A stretch of 64,000 bases of DNA from Maribellus maritimus (GTDB lineage Bacteria > Bacteroidota > Bacteroidia > Bacteroidales > Prolixibacteraceae): positions 1-64,000 of the forward strand of contig NZ_JAIKLE010000023.1 of NCBI RefSeq assembly GCF_022267315.1, given 5' to 3'. The notes under the pieces were generated by a model that saw only the letters and a program-made list of their open reading frames with translations, was not told where the DNA came from and searched no databases. The translations under genes were made by a program, and so were the position numbers. Of this stretch, positions 24,373-33,153 are shown in pieces. Each line of letters opens with the position of its first letter. Within the stretch, counting starts at the first letter, position 1.

Positions 24373-25761
24373 ATGAAAACGAATTCAATAAAAAATATAC
24401 TAGTCATTACTGGAATGACAGTATTACTTTGGTCGTGTGCCAGCACAAATCAATACCAGCGAAGTCCTGAGTTTACAGAAGGATTGTATGGCACCGCACA
24501 AACCGACAAAAAAAATCTATCAAACGAACATTGGCAGGATCTGTTCAACGATTCTATACTAGACAGCTTAATTTCAGAAGGATTAAAAAACAATCTTGAT
24601 CTTCAAGCAGCTGTTCAACGGATAATTGCTGCCGAATCTAATTTTTATCAAAGCAAGGCAGCACTTGCCCCTTCATTGTCTGCACAAGCCGGGCACACAT
24701 ATGTTCACAACTCTGAATCGACTAGTCCGAACGGTCCCAGCCACTATAATGCTTCGCAAGCAGCTATACAAAGTAGCTGGGAAATTGATTTCTGGGGAAA
24801 ATTAAGTAACGCAAAAAAAGCGGCTTATGCCAGTTATCTCGCAACCGATGCTGCGCACAAAGCAGTGAAGACCAGACTAATTGCTAACATTGCCTCTGTT
24901 TATTATAACTTGCTTGCGCTCGACGCCAGTTTAGATATCACAAAGGCGACGGTAAAAAACAGTGCCGAGGTAGTTGAAACCATGAAAGCTTTAAAAGAAA
25001 GTGGAGACGTAACGGGGGCAGCAGTCGTTCAAAGTGAAGCATCCCGTTATGCAGCCGAAGTAACCATTCCCGACATCGAACAGCAAATAAAGGAAAATGA
25101 AAATACGCTATGCCTGCTTTTAGGAAGAACTCCGGGAAATGTAGAACGTGGGAAACTAAAAACTCAAAAAGCGCATGAGTTGCTGGCAATTGGAGTTCCC
25201 GCTGACCTGCTGGAGAATCGCCCTGATGTTATGCAGGCTGAATACAACGTAATTAATGCCTACCACATAACCAACAGAGCAAAGGCCTATTTTTACCCGT
25301 CGGTAACACTTACTGCCAGCGCCGGTTTAGAATCGTTAAAACTGGGAGACTTACTCAATCCATCATCGTTTGCAGCTAACATTGTTGGAGGATTGGTTCA
25401 ACCAATATTTAGTCAACGTGCCAACAAAACACGTTTGGAAGTTGCCAAAGCTCAGCAGCAAGAAACACTGTTAAATTTTCAAAGCACCCTACTGAATGCC
25501 GGTGCAGAAGTAACCGACGCTCTTAGTATGTACGATGCGTCGTTACAAAAAATTGAACTCCGTAAAAAACAATTAGATGCACTGAAAAAATCGGTTGAAT
25601 ACACTAAAAATTTGTTGGTTTATGGCTCAGCAACCTACACTGAAGTTTTAAATGCACAACAAAGTTTGTTAAATGCACAGCTGAATAATGTTAACGATCA
25701 TATTCAACAACTGAACTCGATAGTTATGCTATATCGCGCATTGGGAGGTGGGTGGCAATAG
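24373..25761 (+). CDS. Efflux outer-membrane factor lipoprotein (OprM/TolC type)
   Basis: A 462-residue outer-membrane factor with a lipoprotein signal (VLLWSCAST, Cys22). Two OEP domains cover about 60-235 and 260-455. Long helical stretches give the trimeric periplasmic tunnel, and recognisable segments are SSWEIDFWGKLSNAKKAAYA (about 135-155) and IGVPADLLENRPDVMQAEYNV (about 275-295), both hallmarks of the NodT/OprM family. It completes the tripartite pump 19 bp after the permease. The last gene of the operon, it is followed by site E and the araC gene. Confidence 0.95.
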   Translation: MKTNSIKNILVITGMTVLLWSCASTNQYQRSPEFTEGLYGTAQTDKKNLSNEHWQDLFNDSILDSLISEGLKNNLDLQAAVQRIIAAESNFYQSKAALAPSLSAQAGHTYVHNSESTSPNGPSHYNASQAAIQSSWEIDFWGKLSNAKKAAYASYLATDAAHKAVKTRLIANIASVYYNLLALDASLDITKATVKNSAEVVETMKALKESGDVTGAAVVQSEASRYAAEVTIPDIEQQIKENENTLCLLLGRTPGNVERGKLKTQKAHELLAIGVPADLLENRPDVMQAEYNVINAYHITNRAKAYFYPSVTLTASAGLESLKLGDLLNPSSFAANIVGGLVQPIFSQRANKTRLEVAKAQQQETLLNFQSTLLNAGAEVTDALSMYDASLQKIELRKKQLDALKKSVEYTKNLLVYGSATYTEVLNAQQSLLNAQLNNVNDHIQQLNSIVMLYRALGGGWQ

Positions 25762-25790
25762 AATTTGATATTTATTGCAAAGGGGTTTAT

Positions 25791-25873
25791 TACCCAAATC
25801 ATCGAATTACTTACCCAAATTACGGAATATGAATACTGAGGGTAATATCCTAAAAAATAGTTATTTAAATTTG
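25791..25873 (+). promoter_or_regulatory. Regulon site E and promoter upstream of araC
   Basis: Direct repeat TACCCAAATCATCG (25791-25804) and TACCCAAATTACGG (25812-25825), period 21 bp. Further downstream, TAAATTTG (25866-25873) is a perfect -7 element for the plus-strand araC gene, 40 bp from the repeat. Relative to the gene, this site is in the opposite orientation from sites A-D. It suggests autoregulation, perhaps with a different effect. Confidence 0.65.
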
Positions 25874-25900
25874 TATTGCACTTATTTTAAAATATAAACT

Positions 25901-26797
25901 ATGAATGACATTTTTAAGATAAAATCGGTAACCGAATATAATAATCTCGTTGGGCAGGAGACTTTACATCCATTGGTAAGTATTATTGACTTTTCGAAGG
26001 TGGAACCTTTCCACTTTTTTAAAGCTCAAATGAATGTGTATGCCATCTTTTTAAAAGACATAAAGTGTGGTAATATAACTTACGGCATTAACAACTACGA
26101 TTATGAAGAAGGCACCTTAATATTTATTTCGCCCGGACAGGTTTACGGAGTAGAAAGTACAGGAGAAAAACAACAGCCATTTGGTACAGCCTTAATTTTT
26201 CATCCGGACCTCATACATGGTACATCATTAGGCAAAAACATCAACGATTATACTTTTTTTTCATACGAAGTGAATGAAGCGCTCCACCTGTCAGCAAGGG
26301 AAAGAACGGTAGTGAACGATTGCCTCGCCAATATTCAATACGAACTGGAACATGCTATCGACAACCACAGTAAGACCTTAATTGTATCGTATCTGGAACT
26401 GTTTCTAAATTACAGCAAACGCTTTTACGAACGTCAGTTTATCACTCGCAGTCATGCAAACAAGGATATTTTGGTTCGTTTTGAGAAAGTAATAAACGAC
26501 TATTTCAATTCAGAGCGGCCACTTGAATCAGGATTACCTTCTGTTCGTTACTGTGCCGATAAACTATTTATCTCTCCAAATTACTTAGGTGATCTTTTGA
26601 AAAAAGAAACGGGGAAATCGGCCCAGGAACACATACAACTTAAAATGATCGATGTGGCCAAAGAAAAGATATATGATTCGCAGAAATCAATCAGTGAAAT
26701 TGCTTACGAATTAGGATTTAAACATCCGCAACATTTTACTCGCATGTTTAAAAAACAGGTAGGTATATCGCCCAACGAATACAGGAATTTAAACTAA
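25901..26797 (+). CDS. AraC family transcriptional regulator
   Basis: 298 residues. The N-terminal half is a cupin-like sensor domain (about 25-180, with EEGTLIFISPGQVYGVES). The C-terminal half has the double helix-turn-helix of the AraC/XylS family, with VRYCADKLFISPNYLGDLLKKETGKSAQEHI (about 224-254) and KSISEIAYELGFKHPQHFTRMFKKQVGISPNEYR (about 264-297). A regulon repeat lies 76-110 bp before it, matching four other sites before oxidoreductase operons to the left. It is the best candidate for the protein that binds these repeats, since AraC proteins commonly bind direct repeats about 21 bp apart. The inducer is unknown. Confidence 0.9.
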   Translation: MNDIFKIKSVTEYNNLVGQETLHPLVSIIDFSKVEPFHFFKAQMNVYAIFLKDIKCGNITYGINNYDYEEGTLIFISPGQVYGVESTGEKQQPFGTALIFHPDLIHGTSLGKNINDYTFFSYEVNEALHLSARERTVVNDCLANIQYELEHAIDNHSKTLIVSYLELFLNYSKRFYERQFITRSHANKDILVRFEKVINDYFNSERPLESGLPSVRYCADKLFISPNYLGDLLKKETGKSAQEHIQLKMIDVAKEKIYDSQKSISEIAYELGFKHPQHFTRMFKKQVGISPNEYRNLN

Positions 26798-27311
26798 ATA
26801 AAACGGATACAAAAAAACATTGATCGGTTAATCGACCTAAAAACAAAAAGACACGCTGGCAGTGAAACAAACTACGAAAACAACCACTTTGGTGAATCAA
26901 AAAATGAAACTTTCAATATACGTTTCTTTCTTATAAAACCCCGAAATTCAATTTCGAGTCTTTCAGTCAAAATTAAATTCCAAATATAATTTACAAGTGA
27001 ATGCTCTTATTTTGCTTCATGAACATAACAGACACAAATATCCTCAAAGACCTAAAACCCTTTTATTCAACAAATAGACTTACAAACTATTAAAAAATCC
27101 GAAAAATTGGAATTACCTGATGGTATTCTGGGCTCTGTCAAAAAAAAGTATTATTTTATTGACATAGCTGTCTGCCCTTAATATAGCATGCCCGAACAAC
27201 AACCTTAACTGGTCGATTATTGGGGCTTTACAAACATAAAATCCAAAGGCCGGCTATGACATAGTTGCAAAGCTAAATGACAATCAAGCTTGTATCAATT
27301 AAAAAAAGATT
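26798..27311. other. Intergenic region before the BCCT operon
   Basis: About 510 bp with no supported gene. It holds a perfect 7-bp inverted repeat CGAAATT-C-AATTTCG (26942-26956). Another near-palindrome is GCTCTGTCA...TGACATAGC (27132-27140 / 27160-27168). TGACATAG recurs at 27257-27264. A TTGACA-N17-TATAGC arrangement (27159-27187) resembles an enterobacterial sigma-70 promoter, but this is not the normal Bacteroidota form. Confidence 0.5.
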
Positions 27312-28973
27312 ATGGCAAAAAATGAAAAAGCACATCACGACGGAGAGGATCACTTAGTTAGTACCAACAAATATTTCGATGTTGACGGGCCTGTATTTTG
27401 GCCCGCAGCAATACTAATCGTCCTTTTTATTGCAATCACCCTAATTGTTGGTGAACCGATGAACAAGATCTTTTCAGCAATTCAAACATCGATTTCAAAC
27501 TATGGTGGATGGTTTTTTATCGTCAGCGTCAATGTATTCCTCTTTTTTGTGCTTTTTATTGCATTTAGCAAATTCGGAAAAATAAAACTGGGAGGAAGTA
27601 AAGCCAAGCCTGAATTTTCAAAAGGAGCATGGTTTGCTATGCTTTTCAGTGCAGGGATGGGAATTGGAATCTTATTTTGGAGTGTTGGCGAACCCATTAA
27701 TCATTTCATAAGTCCCCCTGGCGGAGAACCACGCACAACAGAAGCTGCCCGTTTGTCGATGGAAGTTACTTTTTTACATTGGGGATTACACGCGTGGGGA
27801 ATTTATGCGCTGGTCGGAATGTCGCTGGCTTTTTTTACTTTTAACAAAAAACTACCCCTTACCATCAGTTCCATTTTTTATCCGTTACTGGGAAACAAAA
27901 TTTATGGTCCCTGGGGAAAAGCCATTAATGTTTTGGCGGTAGTAGCCACGCTTTTTGGTCTAGCTACGTCTCTCGGGATGGGCGTGCAACAAGTAAGTGC
28001 CGGATTAGCACACCTTTTTAACATGCCCGACACCCTTACTTCTCAGGTCATTCTTATTACGCTTATTACGCTGGCAGCAACAGCATCAGTGGTAGCCGGT
28101 CTGAGCAGTGGTGTTAAACGCTTAAGTGAAATAAACATCATAATCGGAGCCATATTTCTTCTTTTTATGATCATTGTGGGCCCTACTCTCTTCATTTTGG
28201 ATTCTTTTATTCAAAACATTGGTGGATACATTCAAAACTTCTTTGAATTATCAACCTGGACTGAAACGTATCAGCAATCTGACTGGCAAAACGACTGGAC
28301 TGTTTTTTACTGGGCCTGGTGGGTCAGCTGGTCACCTTTTGTTGGGATGTTTATTGCCCGTATCTCCAGAGGAAGAACCTTAAAAGAATTCGTATTGGGA
28401 GTCCTAATTGTTCCTACCCTGCTTACTTTTTTATGGCTTTCTACATTTGGTGGCAGTGCCATGTTCCTGGAACTAAACTCAATGGCCGATATAGCCGGAG
28501 CCGTATCCGATAATATTGCCACGTCATTATATGTGTTGCTGGAACAATTTCCGATATCAGCAGTAACTTCTACTGTCGGAGTGATTTTGGTAACCAGCTT
28601 TTTTATTACATCATCTGACTCGGGGTCTCTGGTAGTAGATTCACTAACTGCTGGCGGAAAATTGGACGCACCGGTTCCGCAACGTATTTTTTGGGCATTG
28701 ACAGAAGGCGCTGTTGCCGCAGTATTATTAGTTGGCGGAGGGCTCGGAGCATTGCAAACAGCTGCAATTTCAACCGGATTACCCTTTGTCATTATTTTAC
28801 TGATTTTAGTTTGGAGCCTGTTAAAAGGATTGCGAGAAGAACACGAGGGATTAATGGAGATAAAACTAGAAAAAGAACGTAAAGAATATGCGGATACAAT
28901 TTCCAAAATGCTCCAAAAGCGGGGAAAAATACAATCCACAACTAAAACACCAACAGATAAAGAAAAACTATAA
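27312..28973 (+). CDS. BCCT family betaine/choline/carnitine transporter
   Basis: 553 residues with twelve membrane segments. The BCCT tryptophan-rich signature is clear: TVFYWAWWVSWSPFVGMFI (about 330-350), and SAGMGIGILFWSVGEPINHF lies near residue 115-135, the region lining the substrate path. The C-terminal tail (about 510-553) is charged and may sense osmotic stress. It takes up glycine betaine or related compatible solutes with sodium or proton. The operon continues with a universal stress protein (18 bp) and a betaine-binding-like lipoprotein. This fits a saline habitat. Confidence 0.95.
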   Translation: MAKNEKAHHDGEDHLVSTNKYFDVDGPVFWPAAILIVLFIAITLIVGEPMNKIFSAIQTSISNYGGWFFIVSVNVFLFFVLFIAFSKFGKIKLGGSKAKPEFSKGAWFAMLFSAGMGIGILFWSVGEPINHFISPPGGEPRTTEAARLSMEVTFLHWGLHAWGIYALVGMSLAFFTFNKKLPLTISSIFYPLLGNKIYGPWGKAINVLAVVATLFGLATSLGMGVQQVSAGLAHLFNMPDTLTSQVILITLITLAATASVVAGLSSGVKRLSEINIIIGAIFLLFMIIVGPTLFILDSFIQNIGGYIQNFFELSTWTETYQQSDWQNDWTVFYWAWWVSWSPFVGMFIARISRGRTLKEFVLGVLIVPTLLTFLWLSTFGGSAMFLELNSMADIAGAVSDNIATSLYVLLEQFPISAVTSTVGVILVTSFFITSSDSGSLVVDSLTAGGKLDAPVPQRIFWALTEGAVAAVLLVGGGLGALQTAAISTGLPFVIILLILVWSLLKGLREEHEGLMEIKLEKERKEYADTISKMLQKRGKIQSTTKTPTDKEKL

Positions 28974-28991
28974 ACGTTTAAAAGTATAGCT

Positions 28992-29921
28992 ATGTATCAG
29001 TTAAATCATATTTTGGTCTGCCTGGACTTAACAGAAATGGACGATTCCCTCATACGTTATGCCGGTTTTTTGGTTAATAAAATAAAACCGGAACGTATAA
29101 CATTCCTGCATATCATGAGCCCGTACGATATTCCAAAAGAAATTCTGGAAGCTTTTCCTGAACTTGAAGAACCAATTCCCGATATTATTCGGGATGAACT
29201 TCAGGAAAAAATCAACAATCAGTTCCAGCCTGATATTACGATTCAAATTGATACTGTAGTAAGAGAAGGTTATCCGGTAGAAAGCATTGTTAAATATTCT
29301 CAAAAAAACGACGTTACCCTTACCCTAATGGGGAAGAAAATCGGGTACGATGGGCATGGCAGTATTGTCCGGAAAATTTTGGGTATCATTCCTTCTTCCG
29401 TATTATTGGTCAGCGAGACGGTTCACGAGCAAATAGAAAATCTTTTGGTAAGAATGGATTTCTCAAAAGCCAGCGAAATGGCTTTACAAATGGCTTTTCG
29501 GATAAAAGAATTAACCGGCGCAAATGTCGCATGTCATCATATCCATAAGCTACCCATGACTTACTTCCCTCAAAGCCAGCCTGAAAACGACAAAAAACTA
29601 CAGCAATATGTTGAAAAAATAAGCAACAAAGAGTTTCAGAAATTTTTGAAACGTTACAAACACGAGAGCGATAAAATTCCCTTTTCTTATTCACTGGATG
29701 TAGAAAATGAAGAAGCTCAGATTTTATACCGATGTGCACTGACAACAGGAGCAGATATGATTGTAATTGGTTCTATTGTAAGATCCGAACTTGCTGATAT
29801 TCTTATTGATTCCACATCAGAAAAACTGGCAGCTTCGGATAAAAATATCCCGGTTCTTATCGTCAATGATCGGAAACAATCCATGGGATTTTTAAAAACA
29901 ATATTTCAAAAAAACAGTTAG
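28992..29921 (+). CDS. Tandem universal stress protein (UspA-type)
   Basis: 309 residues with two UspA domains (about 1-140 and 150-295). The N-terminal domain begins NHILVCLDLTEMDDSLIRYAGFLV and has VTLTLMGKKIGYDGHGSIVRKILG; the second ends with ADMIVIGSIVRSELADILIDSTSEKLAA then IPVLIVND. The second domain keeps a more degenerate ATP-binding Gly pattern. It is cytoplasmic. Universal stress proteins beside transporters often bind or regulate the transporter's cytoplasmic part, which I infer here from the tight operon. Confidence 0.88.
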   Translation: MYQLNHILVCLDLTEMDDSLIRYAGFLVNKIKPERITFLHIMSPYDIPKEILEAFPELEEPIPDIIRDELQEKINNQFQPDITIQIDTVVREGYPVESIVKYSQKNDVTLTLMGKKIGYDGHGSIVRKILGIIPSSVLLVSETVHEQIENLLVRMDFSKASEMALQMAFRIKELTGANVACHHIHKLPMTYFPQSQPENDKKLQQYVEKISNKEFQKFLKRYKHESDKIPFSYSLDVENEEAQILYRCALTTGADMIVIGSIVRSELADILIDSTSEKLAASDKNIPVLIVNDRKQSMGFLKTIFQKNS

Positions 29922-29924
29922 AAA

Positions 29925-30806
29925 ATGATACGATATTCTTCAAAAATCAGATTAATCTTTTTGATTCTATTGATAACACTTTTTAATTCTTGTAATACAG
30001 AGACCAGCAGAGAAGCTGAACGCAAACTAGAGATTGTCTATACAGATTGGTCGGAAAGTATAGCGATCACTTATCTGTCTTATGTACTGCTTGAAGAAAA
30101 AATGGATTACACGGTTATTCTGAAATTAACGGATGTAGAATCAGCTTACCGTGAAGTTGCAGAAGGTGAAGCCGATATTTTTACAGATGCCTGGTTACCG
30201 GAAACACACAAAACATACATCGATGAATACAGAGATGAAATTGAAATGGTTGGAATCACTTATCCTGAAGCACGCACAGGTCTTGTTGTTCCTGCTTACA
30301 GCAGTATGAACTCGATTTCTGACCTTAAAAACTATAACCAACCGATCGTTGGAATTGATGCCGGTGCCGGTATAATGCAAAAAACAAAAACCGCAATTCA
30401 AGCCTATTCCTTACCCAATTCGTTACTTGAACTTTCAGAGGAAAAAATGCTCGAACAACTGGCTGATTCCATTCAGCGAAGAAAAGAAATTGTAATAACC
30501 GGATGGGAACCCCACTGGATATTTGCGCGCTACGATTTAAAATTTTTAGATGATGTGCAGAATATTTTTGGGCAGAAAGAAAAAATTTACACAATTGCAC
30601 ATAAAAATCTGGAAGAGAGCCATCCGAATGCCGTTCGCTTTTTCGAACGGATGCAGTTGTCTGAAAAACAACTAAACAGCCTTGTTTACGAGATAAAAAT
30701 AAGCGAAGATCCTGTAAATGGTGCTAAAAAGTGGATAGAACAAAATGAATACGTGGTAAACCAATGGCTAAAAAACCTGACCCTTGAACGCAAGAAAATC
30801 ATGTAA
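29925..30806 (+). CDS. Glycine betaine/proline-type substrate-binding lipoprotein (OpuAC/ProX-like)
   Basis: 293 residues, lipoprotein signal ending LITLFNSC (Cys23). The OpuAC-type binding domain spans about 33-285. Aromatic residues that form the quaternary-amine cage are seen in YTDWSES, FTDAWLPETHKTY and VITGWEPHWIFARY. Such proteins usually feed an ABC importer, but no ABC permease or ATPase is nearby. Here it starts 3 bp after the stress protein gene and forms an operon with a BCCT carrier. The tight pairing suggests it helps this carrier or senses betaine. Confidence 0.88.
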   Translation: MIRYSSKIRLIFLILLITLFNSCNTETSREAERKLEIVYTDWSESIAITYLSYVLLEEKMDYTVILKLTDVESAYREVAEGEADIFTDAWLPETHKTYIDEYRDEIEMVGITYPEARTGLVVPAYSSMNSISDLKNYNQPIVGIDAGAGIMQKTKTAIQAYSLPNSLLELSEEKMLEQLADSIQRRKEIVITGWEPHWIFARYDLKFLDDVQNIFGQKEKIYTIAHKNLEESHPNAVRFFERMQLSEKQLNSLVYEIKISEDPVNGAKKWIEQNEYVVNQWLKNLTLERKKIM

Positions 30807-30855
30807 AACAGGGTAAATGCAAATATACTGCTGATGAAAATTCCCTGTTTTAAAC
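30805..30855 (+). terminator. Terminator of the BCCT-USP-binding protein operon
   Basis: Perfect arms AAAACAGGG (30805-30813) and CCCTGTTTT (30843-30851), with T-run inside the second arm and at its end. It follows the stop codon of the binding-protein gene. The loop is long (29 nt). Confidence 0.65.
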
Positions 30856-30888
30856 ACGAGATCAAGTTATTTCAAGGCTGTTTTTATT

Positions 30889-31554
30889 CTAACTTTTACC
30901 GAACACCTTTAGCAAAGCATTTGCAATACTTAACTCTCCGCTGCTCATTTCTAAAATTTTTCCATAGGAATCCTTGTCTTTCAGAACTGCCAAAATTGTT
31001 TCTGCTACCGCCACCCTTGGTATCTCGCGCTCCAGTTGGTTCGGATCGTTTGTAATTCTAACTTCTCCTGCTTCAGGTTCATCGGTCAGACGCACAGGCC
31101 TCAAAATAGTATAATCCAATTCGCTTTCAGAGAGTTCTTTATCAGCATAGTGTTTAGCAATGTAATAGGGTTTAATGCTCGAACGCTCCCAATATGGTCT
31201 GTCGTCTGCATGAGCAGCACTCACCATAATAAAACGTTTTATATTATTTTCTTTAGCTGCATTAATGGCTTTTATCGCTCCATCTAAATCTATTTCAAGC
31301 GTTTTGTCGTATCCTGTTTTACCGCCGGAACCTGCTGTAAAAACTACAGCATCAAAATCTTTTATAACCTTGCCAAGCTCCTTTTTGGAATTCTCCAAGC
31401 TGCTAACAATGGCCGGAACTCCCAATTCGTTGAAAAAAGCACGCTGTTCCTCTTTTCGAATAAATACTGTGGCTTGGTATTTTTCTGAAACACTTATCTT
31501 TTTTGAAAGGATTCGTCCGATTTTTCCGTTTGCTCCAATAATTAAAACTTTCAT
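30889..31554 (-). CDS. NAD(P)-binding atypical SDR (NmrA/YwnB-like)
   Basis: A 221-residue single-domain Rossmann protein. The glycine motif is VLIIGANGKIGRILSKKI (3-20), typical of the NAD(P)H-binding PF13460 group, followed by DAVVFTAGSGGKTG (about 71-84) and YYIAKHYADKELSESELDYTILRPVRLTD (about 128-156), which keeps the YxxxK-like stretch. It may act as a redox sensor or reductase. Its start is followed on the other side by convergent transcription from the BCCT operon, and a terminator lies between. It sits before (downstream of) an MFS gene on the same strand. Confidence 0.85.
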   Translation of the reverse strand: MKVLIIGANGKIGRILSKKISVSEKYQATVFIRKEEQRAFFNELGVPAIVSSLENSKKELGKVIKDFDAVVFTAGSGGKTGYDKTLEIDLDGAIKAINAAKENNIKRFIMVSAAHADDRPYWERSSIKPYYIAKHYADKELSESELDYTILRPVRLTDEPEAGEVRITNDPNQLEREIPRVAVAETILAVLKDKDSYGKILEMSSGELSIANALLKVFGKS

Positions 31555-31696
31555 GCTACATCATTTTATTGATATTCTTTTCATAAAAAACACATCACTA
31601 ATCAATATGTTTTTCCAACTTTAAAAGGTAAACAATGAAAGTTAAAAGCAAATAAAATACCTGAAAAAAAATTGGATAAGGTAAAAACTGAAATAA

Positions 31697-31909
31697 TCAG
31701 CTTTTACTTTTGTTTCTTTTTTGCAGCAATAAATAGCCGACTATTCCCATAAACCCTCCCATAAATCCGCTAATTGCACCACTAATTCCGTTTCCAAAAG
31801 CATGATCCATCAGAGTTTCAGGCACTGGTGTCATTAAATAGCTCATTATAAAACTCATTATAAATCCCATTACACCACCGATAATTCCTTGTTTTATAAA
31901 GTTTTTCAT
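31697..31909 (-). CDS. Small glycine-rich two-helix membrane protein
   Basis: 70 residues with two hydrophobic segments (about 7-28 and 42-63) rich in Gly and Met, separated by PVPETLMDHAFGNG, and a basic tail. This resembles DUF2798-like small membrane proteins, but I am not sure of the family. It starts 34 bp after the MFS transporter gene, so it is probably co-transcribed. Function unknown. Confidence 0.6.
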   Translation of the reverse strand: MKNFIKQGIIGGVMGFIMSFIMSYLMTPVPETLMDHAFGNGISGAISGFMGGFMGIVGYLLLQKRNKSKS

Positions 31910-31943
31910 CTCTATCTGATCTTAAATAAAAGTGATTTTGTAA

Positions 31944-33104
31944 TTAGTTATTATTTATCCGTTTCTGAATAATAAAATACACAATGGATAAAATCGCTAA
32001 TGCAACTGCCAGTACAATAAAGCTTGCACTGATACCAACCATATTCTGGATGGGTTGAATGATTATTGGAGAAAAAAACATACCTAAAAAAGTAGCCGTA
32101 GTTAAAAAGCCAACATATTTCCCCCGAACCTGAAAAGGAACCAAATTAATCATCCATAAATTTCCGTTGGGAATTAAAATACCTACGCCGAGACCGCTGA
32201 TTAAAACTCCTGCAATTGTTTGCAAGTAGGTTTGGCTAAGTCCGATTACCAAAAAACCAATTGCCATTGGAATGAATCCCAAACTATATATGCTTGTAAA
32301 ATCGAACTTCTTTTTCACCCTCTTGTAATAGAAAGAAGCAATGGCCTGAGCAAACGGAAGGCTGCCAAGTGCCAGTCCCATTTTATTTCCGTTAATACTG
32401 TCCAGCTTTTGCAGAAAAAAAGGCAGCTGAACAGGAATCATGTAAAAACTAACGGTAGTAATAAAAGCGCTTATAAAAACCAGCCAAACAACGGGAGAAA
32501 CAGATGTACCGTTTTGCATATTAACGGTGTTTTTCTCTACTGCTATTTTTGGCTCGTGTAAGGCAAATGGTACCAAAACCAGAACAACCGCTGAAAAGCC
32601 GTAAATTAAAAAGGCCAGTCTCCAGTTGATATCAGTGAGTACACCAGCGGCTGTAATAAATATGAGTCCTCCGAGCGCAACAAATGCTCCCTGTAATCCC
32701 ATAAAGTGCTCGCGTTTGGCCCCGGTAAAATAATCGCCAATCAAAGTGGTTGAAACAGTCATGATTCCTGCAACACCAAGTCCGAAGACAACTCGTCCCA
32801 CCAAAATCGGAAAAAGATTGCCGAGCCAGTAACCTGATGTTCCGGCCAGCAGATAAATTAACAGTGAAATATACAATACTTTAATTCTTCCGATTTTATC
32901 CAACAGCCGCCCCGCCAACGGAGCAACAAGAGCAATGGTAAGTGCCGGAAGTGTTAACATTAACTTGGTCAATATTTCAACATTTCTTACGTCCTCAAAA
33001 GTTCTGCTAATCAGCGGTAATGACGGAGCAATAATGGCATTGGCCAAAATAGTCAGCATACTCGCCAGCAACAAAGTAACCTCAAGCAATTTTGTATTTC
33101 TCAT
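31944..33104 (-). CDS. MFS family transporter
   Basis: A 386-residue major facilitator with twelve membrane segments. The motif A-like segment between helices 2 and 3 reads APLAGRLLDKIGRIKVLY (about 61-78), and a second LQGAFVALGGLIFITAAGVLTDINWRLAFLIYGF follows. Drug-proton antiporter-1-like; it exports small molecules with proton influx. The specificity is unknown. It is followed by a tiny membrane protein and lies in a leftward group with an azoreductase, an outer-membrane-like protein and a Crp/Fnr regulator. Confidence 0.9.
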   Translation of the reverse strand: MRNTKLLEVTLLLASMLTILANAIIAPSLPLISRTFEDVRNVEILTKLMLTLPALTIALVAPLAGRLLDKIGRIKVLYISLLIYLLAGTSGYWLGNLFPILVGRVVFGLGVAGIMTVSTTLIGDYFTGAKREHFMGLQGAFVALGGLIFITAAGVLTDINWRLAFLIYGFSAVVLVLVPFALHEPKIAVEKNTVNMQNGTSVSPVVWLVFISAFITTVSFYMIPVQLPFFLQKLDSINGNKMGLALGSLPFAQAIASFYYKRVKKKFDFTSIYSLGFIPMAIGFLVIGLSQTYLQTIAGVLISGLGVGILIPNGNLWMINLVPFQVRGKYVGFLTTATFLGMFFSPIIIQPIQNMVGISASFIVLAVALAILSIVYFIIQKRINNN

Positions 33105-33153
33105 TCTTGTTTTCCGCTAATTTGGAACATTGTTAAACAGAACAACAAAAACG

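Noticed and set aside
27159-27187. Enterobacterial-like sigma-70 promoter TTGACA-N17-TATAGC
   Set aside because: The main sigma factor of this phylum recognises TTTG/TAnnTTTG. The match may be chance, so I only mention it inside the intergenic entry.
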